Positions 1-12,864 of a DNA stretch of 64,000 nucleotides are shown one piece after another. The notes beneath the pieces were generated by a model that was given only the letters and a program-made list of their open reading frames with translations, was not told where the DNA came from and did no database searches. Position 1 is the first letter of the stretch. Every line of letters starts with the position of its first letter. Source of the DNA: Nematostella vectensis (lineage: Eukaryota > Cnidaria > Anthozoa > Actiniaria > Edwardsiidae); the NCBI RefSeq assembly GCF_932526225.1, contig NC_064037.1:18345471-18409470 (forward strand), written 5' to 3'. Made by a program: the position numbers and the translations under genes.

Positions 1-3000
1 ATGATAGTGTGAAGTGTTGACTTATGATAGTGTAAGGTGTTGATTATGATAGTGTAAGGTGTTGATTATGATGGTGTGAGGTGTTGACTATGATAGCGTG
101 AGGTGTTGACTTATGATAGTGTGAGGTGTTGACTATGATAGTGTGAGGTGTTGACTAATATAGTGTGAAGTGCTGACTTATGATAGTGTAAGGTGTTGAT
201 TATGATAATGTGAGGTGTTGACTATGATAGTGTGAGGTGTTGACTAATGATAGTGTGAGGTGTTGGTTATAATAGTGTGAAGTGTTGACTTATGATAGTG
301 TGAGGTGTTGACTATGATAGCGTGAGGTGTTGATTATGATAGTGTGAGGTGCTGACTATGATAGTGAGAGGTGTTGATTATGATAGTGTGAGGTGTTGAC
401 TATGATAGTGTGAGGTGTTGACTATGATAGCGTGAGGTGTTGATTATGATAGTGTGAGGTGTTGACTATGATAGCGTGAGGTGTTGACTATGATAGTGTG
501 AGGTGTTGACTATGATAGTGTGAAGTGTTAACTTATGATAGTGTGAGGTGTTGATTATGATAGTGTGAGGTGTTGATTATGATAGTGTGAGGTGTTGACT
601 ATGATAGCGTGAGGTGTTGACTTATGATAGTGTGAGGTGTTGATTATGATAGTGTGAGGTGTTGATTATAATAGTGTGAGGTGTTGACTTATGATAGTGT
701 GAGGTGTTGACTATGACAGTGTGAAGTGTTGACTTATGATAGTGTGAGGTGTTGATTATGATAACGTGAGGTGTTGACTATGATAGCGTGAGGTGTTCAT
801 TATGATAGTGTGAGGTGTTGATTATGATAACGTGAGGTGTTGACTATGATAGCGTGAGGTGTTGACTATGATAGTGTAAAGTGTTGACTTATGATAGTGT
901 GAGGTGTTGACTATGATAGTGTGAGGTGTTGACTTATGATAGCGTGAGGTGTTGACTATGATAGCGTGAGGTGTTGATTATGATAGTGTGAGGTGTTGAC
1001 TATGATAGCGTGAGGTGTTGACTATGATAGTGTGAGGTGTTGACTATGATAGTGTGAAGTGTTGACTTATGATAGTGTGAGGTGTTCACTATGATAGCGT
1101 GAGGTGTTGATTATGATAGTGTGAGGTGTTGACTTATGATAGTGTGAGGTGTTGACTTATGATAGTGTGAGGTGTTGACTTATGATAGTGTGAGGTGTTG
1201 ACTATGATAGCGTGAGGTGTTGATTATGATAGTGTGAGGTGTTGACTATGATAGCGTGAGGTGTTGATTATGATAGTGTGAGGTGTTGACTATGATAGTG
1301 TGAAGTGTTGACTTATGATAGTGTGAGGTGTTGATTATGATAACGTGAAGTGTTGACTATGATAGCGTGAGGTGTTCATTATGATAGTGTGAGGTGTTGA
1401 CTATGATAGCCTGAGGTGTTGATTATGATAGTGTGAGGTGTTGACTATGATAGTGTGAGGTGTTGATTATGATAGTGTGAGGTGTTGACTATGATAGTGT
1501 GAAGTGTTGACTTATGATAGTGTGAGGTGTTGATTATGATAACGTGAGGTGTTGACTATGATAGCGTGAGGTGTTCATTATGATAGTGTGAGGTGTTGAC
1601 TATGATAGTGTGAAGTGTTCATTTTGATAGTGTGAGGTGTTAAATAATGATAGCGTGAGGTGTTGACTTATGATAATGTGAGGTGTTGACTAAGATAGCG
1701 TGAGGTGTTGATTACGATAGTGTGAGGTGTTGATTATAATAGTGTGAGGTGTTGACTATGATAGTGTGAGGTGTTGACTATGATAGTGTGAAGTGTTGAC
1801 TTATGATAGTGTGAGATGTTGATTATGATAACGTGAGGTGTTGATTATGATAGTGTGAGGTGTTGATTATGATAGTGTGAAGTGTTGACTTATGATAGTG
1901 TGAGGTGTTGACTATGATAGCATGAGGTGTTGACTATGATAGCGTGAGGTGTTGATTATGATAGTGTGAAGTGTTGACTTATGATAGTGTGAGGTGTTGA
2001 AATGAAATACTTTTGTGTTTTACCCTACCGAGTCTCGACAACCACAGAGAAACATATTTGTCTGTTTTCCGTTAGAATAAGATAAATTTTCAGTATCTAA
2101 CGGGGTGTAGGAAAGGAGAGAATTTGAGGTTAACTTTATCAGTTTCGTTTATCTGGTGTTTCTTTTAGTTAAAGTTCATTTTTTATAGCATCAAATATGT
2201 AAACGTCAACCATTGGCATGTAGTCAGACATGCCACTATGATAGTATGAGATGCTGACTTATGATAGCTTGAGGTGTTGACTAATGATAGTCTAAGGTGT
2301 TGACTTATGATAGCGTGAGGTGTTGATTATGATAGCGTGAGGTGTTGATTACGATAGTGTGAGGTATTGATGATAGTGTGAGGTGTTGACTATGATAGTA
2401 TTAGGTGTTGACTATGATAGTGTGAGGTGTTGACTTATGATAGTGTGAGGTGTTGACTATGATAGCGTGAGGTGTTGACTGTGATAGTGTGAGGTAGTGA
2501 TTATGATAGTGTGAGATGTTGATTATGATAGTGTGAGGTGTTGATTATGATAGTGTGAGGTGTTGATTATGATAGCGTTAGGTGTTGATTATGATAGTGT
2601 GAAGTGTTGACTTATGATAGTGTGAGGTGTTGACTATGATAGCATGAGGTGTTGACTATGATAGCGTGAGGTGTTGATTATGATAGTGTGAAGTGTTGAC
2701 TTATGATAGTGTGAGGTGTTGAAATGAAATACTTTTGTGTTTTACCCTACCGAGTCTCGACAACCACAGAGAAACATATTTGTCTGTTTTCCGTTAGAAT
2801 AAGATAAATTTTCAGTATCTAACGGGGTGTAGGAAAGGAGAGAATTTGAGGTTAACTTTATCAGTTTCGTTTATCTGGTGTTTCTTTTAGTTAAAGTTCA
2901 TTTTTTATAGCATCAAATATGTAAACGTCAACCATTGGCATGTAGTCAGACATGCCACTATGATAGTATGAGATGCTGACTTATGATAGCTTGAGGTGTT

Positions 3001-4090
3001 GACTAATGATAGTCTAAGGTGTTGACTTATGATAGCGTGAGGTGTTGATTATGATAGCGTGAGGTGTTGATTACGATAGTGTGAGGTATTGATGATAGTG
3101 TGAGGTGTTGACTATGATAGTATGAGGTGTTGACTATGATAGTGTGAGGTGTTGACTTATGATAGTGTGAGGTGTTGACTATGATAGCGTGAGGTGTTGA
3201 CTGTGATAGTGTGAGGTAGTGATTATGATAGTGTGAGATGTTGATTATGATAGTGTGAGGTGTTGATTATGATAGTGTGAGGTGTTGATTATGATAGCGT
3301 TAGGTGTTGATTATGATAGTGTGAAGTGTTGACTTATGATAGTGTGAGGTGTTGACTATAATAGCATGAGGTGTTGATTATGATATTGTGACGTGTTGAT
3401 TACGATAGTGTTAGGTGTTGATTATAATAGTGTGAGGTGTTGACTTATTATAGTGTGAGGTGTTGACTATGATAGCGTGAGGTGTTGACTTATGATAGCG
3501 TGAGGTGTTGACTTATGATAGTGTGAGGTGTTGACTATGATAGCGTGAGGTGTTGACTTATGATAGTGTGAGGTGTTGATTATGATAGCGTGAGGTGTTG
3601 ACTTATGATAGTGTGAAGTGTTGACTTATAATAGTGTGAGGTGTTGACTATGATAGTGTGAGGTGTTGACTAATGATAGTCTGAGGTGTTGACTATGATA
3701 GTGTGAAGTGTTGACTTATGATAGTGTGAGGTGTTGATTATGATAACGTGAGGTGATTATGATAGTTTGAGGTGTTGATTATGATAGTGTGAAGTGTTGA
3801 CTTATGATAGTGTGAGGTGTTGACTATGATAGCGTGAGGTGTTGACTTATGATAGCGTGAGGTGTTGACTATGATAGCGTGAGGTGTTGACTATGATGGC
3901 GTGAGGTGTTGATTACGATAGTGTGAGGTGTTGATTATAATAGTGTGAGGTGTTGACTTATGATAGTGTGAGGTGTTGACTATGATAGCGTGAGGTGTTG
4001 ACTTATGATAGCGTGAGGTATTGACTTATGATAGTGTGAGGTGTTGACTTATGATAGTGTGAGGTGTTGACTGTGATAGCGTTAGGTGTC
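1..4090. repeat. 22/23-bp minisatellite array (GATAGTGTGAGGTGTTGACT units)
   Basis: The stretch is a head-to-tail array of 22-bp units (GTGAGGTGTTGACTATGATA plus two bases) mixed with 23-bp units that carry an extra T (ACTTATG). Common variants are AGCGTGAGG for AGTGTGAGG, GATTATG for GACTATG and AAGTG for AGGTG. The array runs off the left edge of the window. It is interrupted twice by the same unique spacer. No coding potential is seen. The plus strand of each unit contains a GTGAGG core that resembles a 5' splice site, but no exon is recognised next to it. Confidence 0.95.
1918..3360. repeat. 722-bp tandem segmental duplication with captured unique spacer
   Basis: A non-repetitive spacer of about 233 bp occurs at 2003-2235 and again, almost unchanged, at 2725-2957, an offset of 722 bp. 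The minisatellite units flanking the spacer carry the same order of variants in both copies (for example GATAGCATGAGG before it and the short GATGATAG unit after it). A block of spacer plus array was therefore duplicated as one piece. A difference such as AGTATTAGG at about 2397 versus AGTATGAGG at about 3119 shows slight divergence. Confidence 0.85.
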
Positions 4091-4185
4091 CTCACTTTGA
4101 GCACGCCTGTTTCGATAAGAGACGGACCATGAGGTGATAACCGAAAATTCGTAACGGGTACAGCCCCCACTGCCTAATCAAATAT

Positions 4186-6015
4186 ATAAAACAAATATAC
4201 AAATATATAATGGTCCGTAAAGCCCCACAAAACAAATATATAATGGTCCGTAAAGCCCCACAAAACAAGTATATAATGGTCCGTAAAGCCCCGCAAAACA
4301 AGTATATAATGGTCCGTAAAGCCCCATAAAACAAGTATATAATGGTCCGTAAAGCCCCGCAAAACAAGTATATAATGGTCCGTAAAGCCCCACAAAACAA
4401 ATATATAATGGTCCGTAAAGCCCCGCAAAACAAGTATATAATGGTCCGTAAAGCCCCACAAAACAAATGTATAATGGTCCGTAAAGCCCCGCAAAACAAA
4501 TATATAATGGTCCGTAAAGCCCCACAAAACAAGTATATAATGGTCCGTAAAGCCCCATAAAACAAGTATATAATGGTCCGTAAAGCCCCGCAAAACAAGT
4601 ATATAATGGTCCGTAAAGCCCCACAAAACAAATATATAATGGTCCGTAAAGCCCCGCAAAACAAGTATATAATGGTCCGTAAAGCCCCACAAAACAAATG
4701 TATAATGGTCCGTAAAGCCCCGCAAAACAAATATATAATGGTCCGTAAAGCCCCACAAAACAAACATATAATGGTCCTTAAAGCCCCACAAAACAAGTAT
4801 ATAATGGTCCGTAAAGCCCCACAAAACAAGTATATAATGGTCCGTAAAGCCCCGCAAAACAAATATATAATGGTCCGTAAAGCCCCGCAAAACAAATATA
4901 TAATGATCCGTAAAGCCCCGCAAAACAAGTATATAATGGTCCGTAAAGCCCAGCAAAACAAATATATAATGGTCCGTAAAGCCCCGCAAAACAAGTATAT
5001 AATGGTCCGTAAAGCCCCACAAAACAAATATATAATGGTCCGTAAAGCCCCACAAAACAAATATATAATGGTCCGTAAAGCCCCGCAAAACAAATATATA
5101 ATGGTCCGTAAAGCCCCACAAAACAAATATATAATGGTCCGTAAAGCCCCGCAAAACAAATATATAATGGTCCGTAAAGCCCCACAAAACAAACATATAA
5201 TGGTCCTTAAAGCCCCACAAAACAAGTATATAATGGTCCGTAAAGCCCCACAAAACAAGTATATAATGGTCCGTAAAGCCCCGCAAAACAAGTATATAAT
5301 GGTCCGTAAAGCCCCGCAAAACAAATATATAATGGTCCGTAAAGCCCCGCAAAACAAGTATATAATGGTCCGTAAAGCCCCACAAAACAAATATAATGGT
5401 CCGTAAAGCCCCGCAAAACAAGTATATAATGGTCCGTAAAGCCCCGCAAAACAAATATATAATGGTCCGTAAAGCCCCGCAAAACAAGTATATAATGGTC
5501 CGTAAAGCCCCACAAAACAAATATATAATGGTCCGTAAAGCCCCGCAAAACAAGTATATAATGGTCCGTAAAGCCTCGCAAAACAAGTATATAATGGTCC
5601 GTAAAGCCCCGCAAAACAAATATATAATGGTCCGTAAAGCCCCGCAAAACAAGTATATAATGGTCCGTAAAGCCCCACAAAACAAATATATAATGGTCCG
5701 TAAAGCCCCGCAAAACAAGTATATAATGGTCCGTAAAGCCCCGCAAAACAAATATATAATGGTCCGTAAAGCCCCGCAAAACAAGTATATAATGGTCCGT
5801 AAAGCCCCGCAAAACAAGTATATAATGGTCCGTAAAGCCCCGCAAAACAAATATATAATGGTCCGTAAAGCACAGCAAAATAAATATATAATGGTCCGCA
5901 AAGCACCGCAAAACAATTATATAATGGTCCGTAAAGCCCCGCAAAAAAAATATATAATGGTCCGTAAAGCCCCGCAAAACAAATATATAATGGTCCGTAA
6001 AGCCCTGCAAAACAA
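4186..6015. repeat. 33-bp minisatellite, about 55 units, open in several frames
   Basis: The array consists of 33-bp units with consensus core ATGGTCCGTAAAGCCCC followed by (A/G)CAAAACAA(A/G)TATATA. Because 33 is divisible by three and the unit lacks stops in several frames, long pseudo-ORFs appear on both strands: an 11-residue MVRKAPQNKYI repeat on plus, and GLYGPLYICFA-like, GFTDHYIFVLR-like and GALRTIIYLFC-like repeats on minus. Unit substitutions (A/G in CCAC/CCGC, A/G in AAATAT/AAGTAT) do not favour synonymous sites in any one frame, so I treat the ORFs as a by-product of the unit length. No splice or promoter context supports a gene. Confidence 0.93.
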
Positions 6016-7400
6016 AACAAAACGCTTACTTATAGAAAAACAGCTTTATCAAAACATACCTTCCATGTTTGTTGCCATGCAACTTAACCTAGTAACAGGA
6101 AAAATTATACGGAGAAGTCCTGCGATCCGACTTGCGTGAGAGGTTTTGTTTTTGGTTTGAATATCCAAATCTCTTAACATTTGTGCCGCGCCTAATATGG
6201 GTCATTTCTTGTTGAAGGATCGTGAAATACTTTGCTTTTGATGCGTATGACCACCACCCTTCCCAGGGACACGCGCCTGATATGTCATGACATTCACCGT
6301 GATTCAAGCGGATTTCATTCAATAGTGAGATGAACATCTCATTTGCATAGTGATTCAAAGCCTACGAAACCACGCGTCACGCAAGTCGGACCTGGCGTGA
6401 CAGCTCGACTGGGTCTCTGCCCTGCCGGTAATACACTTGGTATTTTTGTCTCATTGGCCTGAATGTTCCTGGTTTTACTAATACATTCAAATTGTCTGCA
6501 ACAATTAAATAACCTACAAAAATATTTCCACATTAAGCTCGACAATAATAAAAACACTGTGTGTCTTAATAGTCATCTCTCTTTTTGAAAAAAAAAATCT
6601 TTATAACAATAAAGTTTGCCAAATTTTACCCTTAAGAAATTATCAAATTTAATAAGAATAATTTCTCTGACATGAAATATGGATATCCACACAAATGATT
6701 GAGTTATGCATGGCAATATACGCGCTTATTTTAATGATTTTATCATTGATACTCGTGCAATACTCTCCTGGGGGGACAGTGCTAGTGTGAGTATTATCGG
6801 GCCTTGATATTTGAAATTCATCCACATATCATAAGATGACTATCTGAATACTTGCCTCCAGTTCAAGAATAAGATTGTCGGAGAAATGCTGCTGGACGAG
6901 TCATATGAACTCAGCTCATTTATACAATCATTTGCAGCAACTTAATGGATACAGGCCCGTACCCAGGATTTTTCTTGGAGGGGTGCGAAATCCGAAAAAG
7001 TGTACATAATTCTTCGGGGAGGGTTGGGGGGTGGAGGTGGTTTTTACTGATAAAAATCTGACCACCCCTGAAACATTTTAGGCATTGCAGTATCTCCACG
7101 GGAAGTTTATTATGGGATTTGGCTACAAACAAGCGTGAATTATAGATTTATGACACACGCTTCACTTTTTAGTTTTGCCTAAAAATAGCACATATAATGC
7201 AATCCGAAATTGGACTTGTCCCGATTGTGTGTATGTGGGGGGGGGGGGGGGGGGGGGTTGGGGGTGCGAACCCCTTTAGGCAACCCCCCCTCCCCTTCCT
7301 GGGTTCGGGCCTGGTATAATGTAACTGTGTTAAAAGTTGATCTCCATTTTCTGATAATTCTACTTCATCAAGGGCACGTCGTACAACCTTATTAAGCCAA
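6016..7400. other. Intergenic, no gene recognised; 3' flank of the GAS2-like gene
   Basis: No ORF here resembles a known protein. A 21-base G run lies near 7237-7257. Two stretches, about 6948-7090 and 7258-7315, contain the phrases CCCGTACCCAGGATTTT and AACCCCTTTAGGCAACC, typical of dispersed non-autonomous repeats. AT-rich sequence fills 6560-6760. The region just left of 7401 would hold the 3' UTR of the minus-strand GAS2-like gene; no clear AATAAA signal on that strand was assigned. Confidence 0.5.
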
Positions 7401-10400
7401 TCAAATTAGTGCTTGAAAATGAGGCTTAAGTGGCGACTCAGGTCTATCGCTCTTTGAGTCTCCTGGCAACATATCAGCAATCATTTCATCTAGCGAAAAT
7501 TGCCTTGGAGATCTCGGGAAGACGTCGATATCTTTCGGCAAAGTTTCGGACCTCTTCGGACTTTTTTCGATAGCAGCCTCGTTTTTATGAGTCTCCGAAT
7601 GTGCTTCGTAGCTGTCGACGTCCTTCAGCTTTGACTCGTGTACGATGAAGTTATTTTCGTTTTCCTCAAATTGCCGTAATTCCTCTTCTTCCTGCCGTCG
7701 ATCCTCAAGGCTAGTAGCGCTCGGTGATTTCATCTGCAGCTCGCAGTCTCTCGTGATATTCTTATTTTCGTCCACGTTTTTGGGTATCAAGGCCTGGTCA
7801 CTAAATGGCTCTTTGATTATAAGAGGCGTAACTGCTGAGGAAATGGCTCCCTGTAAAGGAAACTTTTTTCATATTTATATTAAAAGGGATGATGATATCT
7901 ACTATATTAAAAGCTATGTTGAAAAGTGGAAAATAGTTTTCACTCCGTATAAACAGATCCCTATTATACCGACGGGGTTTGACGGAGGGTGGATGCGGAT
8001 GAATGGATGGGGAATGGTCGGGCAATCCCCACCCTTCCCCCCATCAAAGCAAACTATTGCTTACCTGCTCGAGCTCGCTATGAGTACCAGCTGTGCCTGC
8101 ACAGTCCCACGAAACGTCACGTGATCCTGTCACTACCTCGCCACCAGTGCGAGGCTCCGTTGGTTGCTGCTTTTGTTTCAGATTTGGAGGCTGTGGGTCG
8201 CTTCTCTTTCGTTTCTCGATGCTTCCAATCAGCGATTTTACGAGAGAGACTTTTTTCGGTGACCCCGGGGCGGAGTTGTCTTGGCCCATTTCTCGGTCGA
8301 TATCGAAGAACTTGGATCTCTCTTCTGGCGCTTGAGTGGCATAATCCACATACAAAAAACCTTGATCCTTCATATTTTTGTCCGGTTTATCGGCTTTACC
8401 AAGACCATCATCCTCATTGCCAGCGAAAACCTTACCACGCAGTGTTGGGCTTATGGAGGTTTGTCCTACATTAAGGCTTTTCAAGCGTTCCTTTATACTC
8501 AAACCTCGTGGATAACCCTCCTCAAAACTGTCGACCTGGTCATGTGATGAAGGCGTTACGGGATCACGTGATTCTAACAAGTCCATGCTCGGTGTGGAAC
8601 CACGTGACCGGTCACTACTGGTTGACCGCAACTCGGTCTCTACGTCAAAATAATCGTAATCCCTGACCACATCTGACAAGATTGGTGCTCCCCCGTCACT
8701 GGGCGTGGTCTCGCCGCTGCTTTGTTTGGACCCTCTGTACCCCTCGGTGAGGTCAATATGCAAATCAGGGTTGGCGACTTCGCCAGTGCTGACGCTGTAA
8801 GTCACGTGGGAGTCGCACTCACTGACGCTCTCCGATAACACACTGGCGGAATCCTCAGAAGTATACACGTAATCGTCGAACGGGGTTCTGAAATCGTCCT
8901 CCGAAATACCGCCATAGCCGTTCTGGGGTACCTGTGGTGTAGCATATTTCGTGAACGATTCCTGTGCCGTGTAGTCGGCGTTGTGAGGCAACACTTGCAT
9001 CCCGCACTCACAGGTCCTGTGAGGCCGCCTTGCTTGATCTTGAGAGTAGTAGCGGGTTAATTGCGGTGGCTCAAAGTCCTGAGTACTCGGTCTTGGGCGG
9101 GACGCCTGTGGTGTGGGGCGCCCTGATTTCGCGGGTGATTTGATCATTAGCGGTATTCTAGATTTTGTTGGACTTTGTGGTGAAGAGTACTGTCTCTGGG
9201 GGTTTGGCTTTTCTTGGGTTCCTTGGGGATAAATATTAAATCAGTCAAATAGTTTTTAACTTTTTTTCAGGAAGTGATAAAACCTACGAAATTTCCTCGA
9301 AACTGATAAAGGGTTCTAAATCTCCCTGAGAAAAATTCAGAAGACGAAAGAATCCTTTGCCCTTTTCTAGGTTTCCCGCCATGGTATAGTAACATGGATA
9401 CCAAAGGGAGCATTCACTGTGCCCTGTATGGGCCGCATGCATGTTACAGGGAGCGTGCACTGACTGTACCTTGTATTGCGATGGGCCGCATGGATGAGCG
9501 TGCACTGACTGTACCTTGTATTGCGATGGGCCGCATGGATGAGCGTGCACTGACTGTACCTTGTATTGCGATGGGCCGCATGGATGTTACAGGGAGCGTG
9601 CACTGACTGTACCTTGTATTGCGATGGGCCGCATGGATGAGCGTGCACTGACTGTACCTTGTATTGCGATGGGCCGCATGGATGTTACAGGGAGCGTGAA
9701 CTGACTGTACCTTGTATTGCGAAGGGCCGCATGGATGAGCGTGTACTGACTGTACCTTGTATTGCGATGGGCCGCATGGATGAGCGTGCACTGACTGTAC
9801 CTTGTATTGCGATGGGCCGCATGGATGAGCGTGCACTGACTGTACCTTGTATTGCGATGGGCCGCATGGATGTTACAGGGAGTGTGCACTGACTGTACCT
9901 TGTATTGCGATGGGCCGCATGGATGAGCGTGCACTGACTGTACCTTGTATTGCGATGGGCCGCATGGATGAGCGTGCACTGACTGTACCTTGTATTGCGA
10001 TGGGCCGCATGGATGTTACAGGGAGTGTGCACTGACTGTACCTTGTATTGCGATGGGCCGCATGGATGAGCGTGCACTGACTGTACCTTGTATTGCGATG
10101 GGCCGCATGGATGTTACAGGGAGCGTGAACTGACTGTACCTTGTATTGCGAAGGGCCGCATGGATGAGCGTGTACTGACTGTACCTTGTATTGCGATGGG
10201 CCGCATGGATGAGCGTGCACTGACTGTACCTTGTATTGCGATGGGCCGCATGGATGAGCGTGCACTGACTTTACCTTGTATTGCGATGGGCCGCATGGAT
10301 GAGCGTGCACTGACTGTACCTTGTATTGCGATGGGCCCCATGGATGAGCGTGTACTGACTGTACCTTGTATTGCGATGGGCCGCTCCACCGTCAAAGATC

Positions 10401-12803
10401 TCTTTCTCTCGCTCTTGTCAGTAGCCGACCGAGGCCTGGAATCAAATGCTATCGCACTTCTAGACCTAGTGAACGGTTCTGTGAGAGGCTTTGTGCCAGG
10501 AGACTGGGACCGAAGATTCTCCGCTACTTTCCCAGGTGACCGTGAGCCTTTATCAGAAGAAGTAATCTGCTTTCGGGTGACCCTCGGGCTGTTCGCGGGA
10601 CTGAAAGTCGAGCTTCGGTTTACACTTGATGCTTTTCTTGGGCTCCCTGTGGTTTTTACACGTGATGTATCTATTTGCGCGGCGCTTGACTGTCTTCTCG
10701 TAATCCTCGGGCTTCCGACAGGAGTCGTCGATGTCGCCTTCCGAGGTGTGGTTGCTATGCTTTGTCGACGAGGGCCTTCCGATCCAGGCCGACCTCTTAC
10801 CGAAGTGGACCGAGTAGCTGACAGTGCTCGTGACTTCTCTGTTCGTGCACCTGTTGGGCTTGCGGCGCGATGAACGTTCAGATCCTGCATGCTTCGGCTA
10901 CGCGCGTGAAACTTTCCCTGGGTATCCATAGTCCTCGGCGGCACCGACCGGGGTGACGCTGTACCTCTCTGGATGTGTGGGGCCGATAGTCTTGGTGGTG
11001 TTACTGCTACACTTTTTCTCCGCTGGCCTGGCGTCCCCGGTGCCGATTTCGAATCTTTTCGCGTTTCACTCGTCGCTCGTCTACCGGAGCCTCTTGTCTT
11101 AGCGGTGGATATCGCGGCGGGTGCGGTAGCGTTGAGGCTCTGATTAAGGTCTTGCATGCTCGCGCTGCGCCTGGAGGGGCGGTTGCTTATGCTGTCCGTG
11201 GCGTGCTGAGGGGTGGCCCCCCGGGTGAGAGGGCTCCGTGTGTTTCTAGGGCCAGGCGAGATGCAGCGGGTTGCAGGTCCAGTACGATGTCGACACGTGT
11301 CTCTGTGTTTTACCTGAAAACATCAACAACATAAAACTTCGATTAAAAAATGTCGTCATAAATACGGGAAAAAAATGAGATTTTGGAATATCCCGCCTCT
11401 CTTATCTACTATCAATAGTTTTAGGAAGTGTTTTAATAATCATAAAAGTAGGTTTAATAAGCACCCTAGTTTACCGGTTAGTGAAAGAGTTAAAGATGAT
11501 CTTATCTTTCATTGCGACAATCATTTAGGTCTTAATAATGTTATGGTACAACTTATAGATAAGTGTAACTCTGAGGGTCAGCTCAGGGAAAGGGAAGGCC
11601 AGTGGGCTTATCGGCTTAAGTCTATCTATCCGCGGGGTCTTAATAGTGATGACTTTTTTTGTAGTAGGAACCCACGTAGAGATGTGTAAATTCTTTTTAT
11701 CCATAGCACGCGCTATTCTAGAAAATGCGCGTTTTTGTCAGTTGTAATGCTTTTGCGTCTCGCGCCACTATTCTGATGTAAATAAGCTTGTTACGATTCA
11801 CCTTCTTCAGTTTGCCCTAAAGAAGTCTTATTAAAGACGAAAATTTGGCAGAGTCGATTTCCAGTTTTTGGTGTATTGTATTCATTTGGTACGAGATCCC
11901 GACAGTTTGGGCTTTTTGATTCTATCCGCCTCTCTTAATAATGCACTTTGACCTTGTAGTTTTTGCCTTCCCCGTCCCTTTTTTTAAGACAAAAATGATA
12001 TCCTACAGCGTTTATTAGACAAAAACAAGAGAGCATAAGATATCTTATGCTCTCTTGACAGAAACAAATACGACACTTGAACATAAAATGGATAAATATT
12101 CTTTCTTAGAGATAATTTTTTTTCGATAGTGCGAAAAAAATAAGCATTTATAAAATCTTAAAACAATCATTAACTTTTTTCCCCACAACAAGTCATAACA
12201 AAAAAAGAAAAAAACACGAGAAAAAAAAAGCGACCACGCCAGGACTCGAACCTGGAATCTCCTGATCCGTAGTCAGGCGCCTTATCCATTGGGCCACGCG
12301 GCCGTTCGCAAAAGAATTTGGAGCAGCAAACTATAATATACCGTTTGTGCTGTAGAACTTAACCCGTTGTTATTCTTCTCTGATAGGAAGATCGTCAATT
12401 TTTGCCAATCAGGATACATAACTAACTTGTTACAGCAGAACCTCAAACAGCTGAATATTTTTATTCATTTGTTTGCAATGAAATGTATAGATTGCGAGAC
12501 TCCTCGCTACCGTAACTTATTATTCTCTAAATTTCAACATTCCTACGTAGAAACAGTTGGCAAGAATGGTGCTAACAGTGGTTTAAATGTCACCCAGATT
12601 GTTTCTCTACTTAAAATGACCTGATTTTTTACAGGTATATTTACTGTAAGGTTAAGGTATGCTTCCACTTTGATGGGAGCGAGAACCGTTTTTTTTTTTT
12701 ACCGGGATGGATTCATTTTTCCAAATAAAATCTCAAAATTTAGAAATTATTCCAATATTATTTTAGTTTTGTTGTATAAAGAAAAAAAAAAATGACCGTC
12801 CCT

Positions 12804-12864
<61 letters not shown>

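Noticed and set aside
1-4090. CRISPR-like or telomeric/centromeric array
   Set aside because: Units are contiguous without unique spacers of constant length, and the motif is not a telomeric repeat. The DNA is eukaryotic. A centromeric role cannot be judged from sequence alone.
4092-6139. Very long ORFs on both strands (up to 642 aa) with 11-residue repeats
   Set aside because: They are produced by a 33-bp tandem unit without stops. Several overlapping frames are equally open, the unit variants favour no codon position, and no gene context supports translation.
7237-7257. G21 run as a functional G-quadruplex
   Set aside because: A homopolymer run can form quadruplexes, but such runs recur here inside dispersed repeats, and run length is prone to sequencing error.
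9284-10310. Overlapping ORFs with [16 protein letters not shown] and [15 protein letters not shown] repeats as independent genes
   Set aside because: They are frames of the 45/53-bp array. Only the frame continuing exon 5 of the GAS2-like gene has a possible coding role.
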